From NCBI GenBank assembly GCA_024867545.1, contig JANFNE010000050.1, positions 248,001 to 312,000 on the forward strand: DNA of 64,000 nt, written 5' to 3'. This document shows positions 58,601 through 64,000 of the stretch, piece by piece. Source of the stretch: Phytopythium helicoides. Lineage: Eukaryota > Oomycota > Peronosporomycetes > Pythiales > Pythiaceae. Every line of letters begins with the position of its first letter. Positions within the stretch are counted from its first letter, which is position 1. Both the position numbers and the translations under genes were made by a program. A model generated the notes under the pieces. The model made no database searches and had not been told where the DNA came from. It saw nothing but the letters and a program-made list of their open reading frames with translations.

Positions 58601-60819
58601 TCGTCGCGAACCTGCGCAGCCCGTGACACGGATGCCTCCTTTGGAGCTTGCTCGGTGCTGTGACCAGCGTCAAGCCTTCCTTGTGGCTGGCGTCGATTAG
58701 AGGGTGTGGGTTCAAGATTATGTCGGAGCTCGATTGCAGCTTCAGAGCCACTCGTTTCACAACCTCTCGCCAGTTGGGAAGATACAAAGGATTCTGTGGC
58801 GGCACCGGTCTTCCTTTGCGGGCTGTCGTTGTTGTCTTCGTTCGAACAGTTCCCGTCTGCTTCTTCTTGATCAACGCTCTCCTCCGAGGAATTCTCCTCT
58901 TGGAGAGGCTCGTTGCTGATGTTGGTCGTGGTACTTAAGTCTGTCGATTGCTCGTTTGGCGAGCGACGGGCTTGTATCGGTGCCTTGTGCGCGAAGCGGT
59001 TGTCACTCCGACTTGCATGTTCATTTTCTTCTTCATCGACTCCCGGATCCCTTTCGTAGGATACCTTTTGACGCTTTACCAGCCGTGCTGGAAGCGACTC
59101 CGGAACAGGACGCCACATTTGATACGGTCCTCCGGCGGCAAATCTGCGAGAATCGCGTGGGGATGAGTGAGCATGCGGGGCGTACGGAGGAGGCCACATT
59201 GGGTGGTTGTACGCATACATCGCTTCGTCGTCCTCACCAGCCCAGCCGACGTAGCCACCATAGTCATCATAGTCGGCATACTCAGAATATGCCATGGCAG
59301 GGTATCGGTAGTAATAAGCTGGAGATGGGGGAGGAACAGCCTTCATATATCCGTCTTCGGTCCGGATATAATACTCCGGAGCGGGCCGGAGATAGCGCCG
59401 CAGTGCTCCTTGCGTCGGCCACTCTGGCTCCACATCCATTGGTACACCCAGCTCATCCTGATCCATAGACGTCACGTCTTCTGTACGGTACTCACTGCTT
59501 GTCGGGCGGGATGGAATTGGTGCTTCTTCCGTGTGCGCAGAAACACTGTGGCTTCGCGCAGCGAGAGGTGCAGGATTATCCGCATACTCTCCGTGCTCGA
59601 ACGAACGACGGCGTCTTGCACGCCCAGTTGTGATGCGAGTTGGGCCATAACCGATATATCCATCATTGGCTGGAACAGGACCCCATTGAGGTCGATCCGT
59701 CAGGTTGGGCTCTCGTCGTCGAGCGTAAGGCGGTGCTTGGATACCGAATTCAGGCTCATGGATTCCTGTTGGGGCGTTCTCGCTGGTGCTACTTCTCGCT
59801 GAATCTGGATAGCTTGGACGAGGTGCGGGTCGCTTCGTTTCTTCAAGCCCGAGGTCGTTGCGGAACCGCGAAGTGTGCGCCGCGTAGTGCGCCGGGCCGC
59901 TCGACTCATAATAAATATTGGACGGTGCGCGCATCCGAGGTCCTTCGCGATAACGCTCGGTGCTGACAGCGTGATCCATCTCCATGTTCGGAGGCGTACG
60001 ATGTCGCGCATAGCGCTGTGCTGGTTCGCCGTATACGCCTTCCACCGCTCGAGGTCTCCCTGCTCCTCGCTGTACGAATTGGCTGGCATCCCGCTGCTCT
60101 CTTGGCTCTTGGAACCTGTCATCCTGCATCTCCACCAACTCGGCCTCGCGGTCATGAGTCCGCACTCTGTCCACGTAACGCCGATCGTGTCCTGCAGGTT
60201 GCCTCGCCGCCTCGGCTCCATTAGCGCGCTTGTACGCTTTCCTCGCCGCCACTCGCTGCTGCACCTGCGTCTGCACCCTGCCCACCAGCACGCGCAGCCT
60301 TCGGCAGACCTCGTCGAGCTGCGTGCGTCAAAGTCACATGTCGGCGTCAGGTATTGATGCGTGTCCAGGCTGCCAGCGCTCCGCACGCACCATGTCGGGC
60401 GTCTCCGCCGACACGAGGAAGGTCATGGTGTGCGGGCGGTCTCCCGCGCGCGCGGCGTCGCGCTCGTCGGGCGAGAGCGCGCAGTAGTCGATGGAGCAGC
60501 CCGTCTCGCGCATGATGGCGTTGACGGGCCCGTCGCGCTCGCCGTAGAGCAACGGCATGAGCGCGTCCGGGTGCGTCTGCGTCTTGAGCTTGAGCGTGCG
60601 CACGCGCTGCGGCCGCCTGGCCGGCGGCTTCTTGCGCCGCTCGGGCATCGCGCGCGCCGGCTCGCGCCTCGTCGTGATGCGCGCGAGTCGCGGGCCGCGA
60701 GACGCCGGCGCCACGCGCAGCTGCGCCGCCCTGGCGCCCGCAGCAGGCGCCTGAGCCGGGGCGGACGCGGGGCGCGGGGCGGCGGGCGCGGCGCGGGGAC
60801 CTGCGGAGCCAGCGACCAT
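55684..60819 (-). CDS. Large protein of unrecognised family with KH-like N-terminus, longer paralog
   Basis: Two exons, 60819-60391 and 60318-55684, with a 72-bp phase-0 GT-AG intron. 1687 residues. After an Ala/Pro/Arg-rich start, residues about 90-165 resemble a KH or KH-like RNA-binding fold (VNAIMRETGCSIDY, then TMTFLVSAETPDM joined by splicing to LDEVCRRLRVLV). The next 600 residues are disordered, rich in Arg, Tyr, Pro, Ser and Glu. Residues about 1030-1400 hold the helical domain shared with the gene at 51928-54474. The protein ends in a coiled coil. It may be an RNA-binding scaffold, but only the KH-like part hints at this. The boundary of the first exon follows splice-site logic, not transcript data. 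Confidence 0.78.
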
Positions 60820-61284
60820 GGCGCGGGGCTTCTCGGCTGGCCTTTCTCGCGAGGTGGAAGGGAGTGGCGGCGAGCAGGTTGCCTCGGAATTGCAAATGTG
60901 GCCCCTGGCGGCCGCTGCGGTCCGGAATGAATGGGGAGAAAGGGCGTTTGTAACTGCAAAGAGGAACAGGTAGAAGTGGAATGGACGCACAAGTGGATCT
61001 TGAACAGGCGCGCGACGTGGAAGGTGTCATCGAAAGGCTCCATTGGGAAGGCGTGACAAAATCGCAATCACCCGGACTCCCTGACGCATCCACGTGCAGG
61101 CCGGCGATATTTTTGGCGCGTGCGATCCACGCAACTGAAATGATTGGCCTGCTCCCGGACTTTGGCATTACGAGCCGGCTGCCACGCTATCAATAGTCGC
61201 TGCACCGAGATCAGGCCGGAGGTAAACTTTTCCCTGAGGACATCCCCCGACTTGCCACGACCGAGTCAAGAGCAGGCTCGCGTC
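60820..61284. promoter_or_regulatory. Divergent promoter region
   Basis: 465 bp between the starts of the large paralog (minus) and the next membrane protein (plus). One ATTGG near 61142 is the only element seen. No perfect core promoter is found. Confidence 0.4.
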
Positions 61285-64000
61285 ATGACGGATGCGCGAG
61301 TGGCGCCACTGCCGCTTCCTGGCGCTGCTCCAATCGAAGACCAAGTGAAAAATATCAATCCCAGCTCATTGAATGGTCCTCTCGTGTCGCAGCTGTTGCT
61401 GCGCGATAGTATTCAAGCCCGCTCAAACGCCCCTGTGGCTGCCGATATCAAGGAGGATCTCCAAGCAAGCAACGCTCGGGCGACGTACGAACGGCTTCTT
61501 CATAACTCGGTTTCCGCGACGACACTCCCATCCGCGCCAGAAATCAATGAGTGCACTTCGAGTATCCGATATGCCTTGCGAACTGCAACAATGCGGCAAC
61601 AGAGCAGGCGATCAGCCATTATCGAGCGTGACCTGCCACTGTCGTTCGTCCGCGTGGTCTTCGGTGTGCTTTCGCTTCTTCTCGTACTATCCGATGTACT
61701 ACGATCGGGTCTCGGGATACGCGTTCTTTCTATTGGCCTTCCACACTCTGGAACTAGCTATCAGCGCACGCAGCCGAGCACTTTCATGTTTTCGGGGCCA
61801 GGTAACAGCTCGTACGTGAATTTTGGTCGTGCATCCGCTCCGGAACAGAGTGTTCGCGTGTGGCTGTACAAGTTTGACGCCATGTCCTTGGTGTGGCGAG
61901 CGTTTGCTTTGCAATATCCATCGATCGGCCGAACTTTTCCTCCCTGCCTTCTCGACTATTCTCTCTCATGCGCAGATGGTAGCGTCGATGAGCACGATGC
62001 CATGTTCAGTGGCGACGTGGTGTACGGAATGATTGATGCGATCTCTGATGAACTGGCTGGGTCGAAGCCAACTCCCCGCTTCCCCGAACCTGCAACAGCT
62101 TACCTGCGAACAAGGAGTGTATTTCGCGATCGTTTTCACCACCTCTTACTTCCTGGGCTGTTTAGCGACAAAGTATGGCGAACGCATCAGGGTCTTTACT
62201 ACTCGCCAGACACTCTTGCCTTCCACAAGGATCCATCCAAACGGCTTGGCTCGCTTTGTTACAATCGCGGTGCTCGCCCCAACTTTTGTAACGAGGTGTA
62301 CATCAATTACATGCGCTCATGCAAACGCGGGGTTGCCAAATGCACGGGTGTTGGACTTCTCCATATGGACATCCTCAAATCTGTCGACGCCATTCAGCAA
62401 GCGAACCCTGGCTCCGTGGTTGATTTGACCATTCTCGATAGCCAGGATGACATCCAGGAAACGGTAGGCGGGATCTCGACCGTCGGATTTCGTCGCAGCG
62501 AAGTCACGTCGATCGTTCGCGCTCGAAACTGCTCGGTCGACATGTCCGAGTGCGAGACAGTCTTCATCCAGGAGCATCGATATGCGACTGCGCGAGTAAC
62601 GAGCGATTCCGACGAGTGGTTTGTGGTGGTGGGTACCATGCGCTCGATTGGACAGGCTTACATGTTCCTGCGCGTTGTCCTCTTGATTGGTGGCTGCTTC
62701 GTTTGGGTTAAGACCATTGCCAAGACGGCATCGACAAGCGTTCGGCCTCTCCACTATTTACTGCGCGACACCGGCCGATTGCTTGGCAAGGTGCCCATCC
62801 ACTGCGTCGTCTACGGCAGCCCGTTCCCAATCTTCTGCTACGCGTTTGCACACTTTGTTGACTCGCCGGCGACGTATTTGCTGCTCAACGGCTCGTTCTT
62901 GTCCAATGGCGGGTTGCTGCATGTCACCGTCAGCCAGTTTGTGCCTCTCGCTGTCATGCAAATGCGCAATGTTTGGTTGTTTGCACTGATCTTACAAGCG
63001 GTTGTTACTGTCCATTCTTCAGACCGATTTGGTTGGCGCCGATGCCAGCACAAACCTCCTCTGCCTGAAGCTGCTCAGCAATATTTTACTCCAGCAGCCG
63101 GGGGAAACAACGATAAGCACCGACCATTTGATCTTCGAGGCGTACTCGGAGTGCCAGAGTACATTTTGAGCGCGCTATCCTGCATCACTGTGGTGGCTCA
63201 GTACCGACTCCCATCGTTCCGCTACACGGCCATCACCGACTTGTACGAGCTCACTAATCCCCGCGACCACAGCAATCAGCGACTCATGGCTGCCAAGTAC
63301 CAGCACGCATCCATCAATGGAAAGAGGGGTTCAGGGGCTCGGCAACTAGGAGGTGTGGTCATTGACCTCAAATTTTTGGTCACGGCATTGATTGTTGTGC
63401 TCACAATCTACAGCGCCGCCAATTTGATGGTGCTCGTCATGAACCATCTCCTCGAGGCGCACCATCAAAGATCCACAAAGCGCCACGAGCAAAGCACAAG
63501 CTCTCCATGTCGACTGACCCGTCGACTAACCCCTTGGCGCCTCGGCTCCCGAACGCCTGTTCCATACTCTGCCGGAGTACTCTGGCCGAAAACCGCGCTC
63601 TGTGTGCATTGGACAAGCGACTTTTTCTGCATTGAGCAGATACCTCGTGCTGCAGTTTCTCCACTGCGCGCTGCAGTGAGGGAGGGAGTCAGGCGCACAA
63701 CGACAAATTTGGCGTCCTTCTCGAAGCAGCTGCTCAAGTTTCAACACTCGGGGACTCCCGTTCCTACTTCAATCTCCACGTCCTCCCCAATGTCAAGCTT
63801 GCGCCGTATCGAGCGCTCGCAGTTTGCGCCAAGCTCGCCCGTCATGAACGCGATGACATTCGAGCGGCTGCAGCGTCGTCTGGAGCGCTTGGGAGACCGC
63901 GACGAGCGCGTGGGCGCCAACATCGCCTTCATGAACCTGGTGGTAATGAGCGACCCGATCGTGCTCGTGGTCGTGAGGCGCCTCGCTCGCATCCGGCTCG
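61285..64000 (+). CDS. Large multi-pass membrane protein, unrecognised, 3' end off window
   Basis: The frame from the ATG at 61285 stays open to the window end, over 905 residues without a stop. The first 110 residues are hydrophilic. A hydrophobic segment follows (VRVVFGVLSLLLVL, near 115-135), then a region of about 310 residues with many cysteines and sequons (NSSY, NCSV) that looks exposed or lumenal. Two or more hydrophobic segments come near residues 455-480 and 520-575, then another near 690-720, and a basic, serine-rich cytosolic-type tail. The sequence resembles no family I know. The layout suggests a surface or vacuolar membrane protein. Many short frames in other phases here are shadows of it. 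Confidence 0.75.
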   Translation, partial: MTDARVAPLPLPGAAPIEDQVKNINPSSLNGPLVSQLLLRDSIQARSNAPVAADIKEDLQASNARATYERLLHNSVSATTLPSAPEINECTSSIRYALRTATMRQQSRRSAIIERDLPLSFVRVVFGVLSLLLVLSDVLRSGLGIRVLSIGLPHSGTSYQRTQPSTFMFSGPGNSSYVNFGRASAPEQSVRVWLYKFDAMSLVWRAFALQYPSIGRTFPPCLLDYSLSCADGSVDEHDAMFSGDVVYGMIDAISDELAGSKPTPRFPEPATAYLRTRSVFRDRFHHLLLPGLFSDKVWRTHQGLYYSPDTLAFHKDPSKRLGSLCYNRGARPNFCNEVYINYMRSCKRGVAKCTGVGLLHMDILKSVDAIQQANPGSVVDLTILDSQDDIQETVGGISTVGFRRSEVTSIVRARNCSVDMSECETVFIQEHRYATARVTSDSDEWFVVVGTMRSIGQAYMFLRVVLLIGGCFVWVKTIAKTASTSVRPLHYLLRDTGRLLGKVPIHCVVYGSPFPIFCYAFAHFVDSPATYLLLNGSFLSNGGLLHVTVSQFVPLAVMQMRNVWLFALILQAVVTVHSSDRFGWRRCQHKPPLPEAAQQYFTPAAGGNNDKHRPFDLRGVLGVPEYILSALSCITVVAQYRLPSFRYTAITDLYELTNPRDHSNQRLMAAKYQHASINGKRGSGARQLGGVVIDLKFLVTALIVVLTIYSAANLMVLVMNHLLEAHHQRSTKRHEQSTSSPCRLTRRLTPWRLGSRTPVPYSAGVLWPKTALCVHWTSDFFCIEQIPRAAVSPLRAAVREGVRRTTTNLASFSKQLLKFQHSGTPVPTSISTSSPMSSLRRIERSQFAPSSPVMNAMTFERLQRRLERLGDRDERVGANIAFMNLVVMSDPIVLVVVRRLARIRL

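Noticed and set aside
1..64000. RxLR or Crinkler effector genes
   Set aside because: I looked for short secreted proteins with RxLR-EER or LFLAK motifs and saw none; the only clear signal peptide is on the phosphatase.

Overview
The window looks like nuclear DNA of an oomycete (a zoosporic stramenopile, Phytophthora/Pythium-like). Four things point this way: dense genes with few, short GT-AG introns (about 60-90 bp); a perfect copy of the oomycete Inr+FPR core promoter upstream of a secreted phosphatase gene; the stramenopile-type fusion of APS kinase, ATP sulfurylase and pyrophosphatase; and a TKL kinase with armadillo repeats. I assign no species. I recognise no tRNA, rRNA or CRISPR array.

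Layout, left to right. 1-7731 (-): the 5' and main part of a giant four-repeat cyclic-nucleotide-binding-domain ion channel that runs off the left edge. 8323-10596 (-): a vWA plus alpha-kinase protein. 10825-13851 (-) and 15014-17212 (+): a sulfate-activation triple-fusion enzyme and a SulP/SLC26 transporter, divergent across a 1.16-kb region with a CCAAT cluster and an E-box, so probably a small sulfur-assimilation module. 17450-19162 (+): a three-exon coiled-coil protein. 19219-24405 (-): pseudokinase-kinase-ARM protein. 25221-26753 (+): catalase. 27823-29184 (+): secreted histidine acid phosphatase-like protein with an altered catalytic dyad. 29351-32530 (+): LRR/WW protein. 32615-35493 (-) and 35766-38613 (+): divergent cytosolic carboxypeptidase and DRC11/IQCA1 genes, both of flagellar type. 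38634-39698 (-): mitochondrial EngB-type GTPase. 

40046-44552 holds two members of a polytopic membrane protein family, one intact and one broken by an 11-bp deletion and a 0.9-kb insertion. The next part is structurally odd. A 217-aa bacterial-PH-like protein gene is present twice, at 44763-45416 (+) and 54831-55484 (-), inside a gap-free 729-bp inverted duplication of about 98% identity. Between the copies lie an SR/RRM protein (45554-46567, +), a P4-ATPase flippase (46688-51289, -) and one member of an unrecognised large protein family (51928-54474, -). A second, larger member with a KH-like N-terminus follows (55684-60819, -). The window ends inside a large unrecognised membrane protein (61285->64000, +).

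Gene models here come from reading splice signals and protein continuity by eye. Domain names come from recognised motifs, not from database searches. The points most worth following are the four different selectivity filters in one channel polypeptide, the divergent sulfur pair, the His-to-Gln change in the phosphatase, the recent inverted duplication, and the unrecognised paralogous family.
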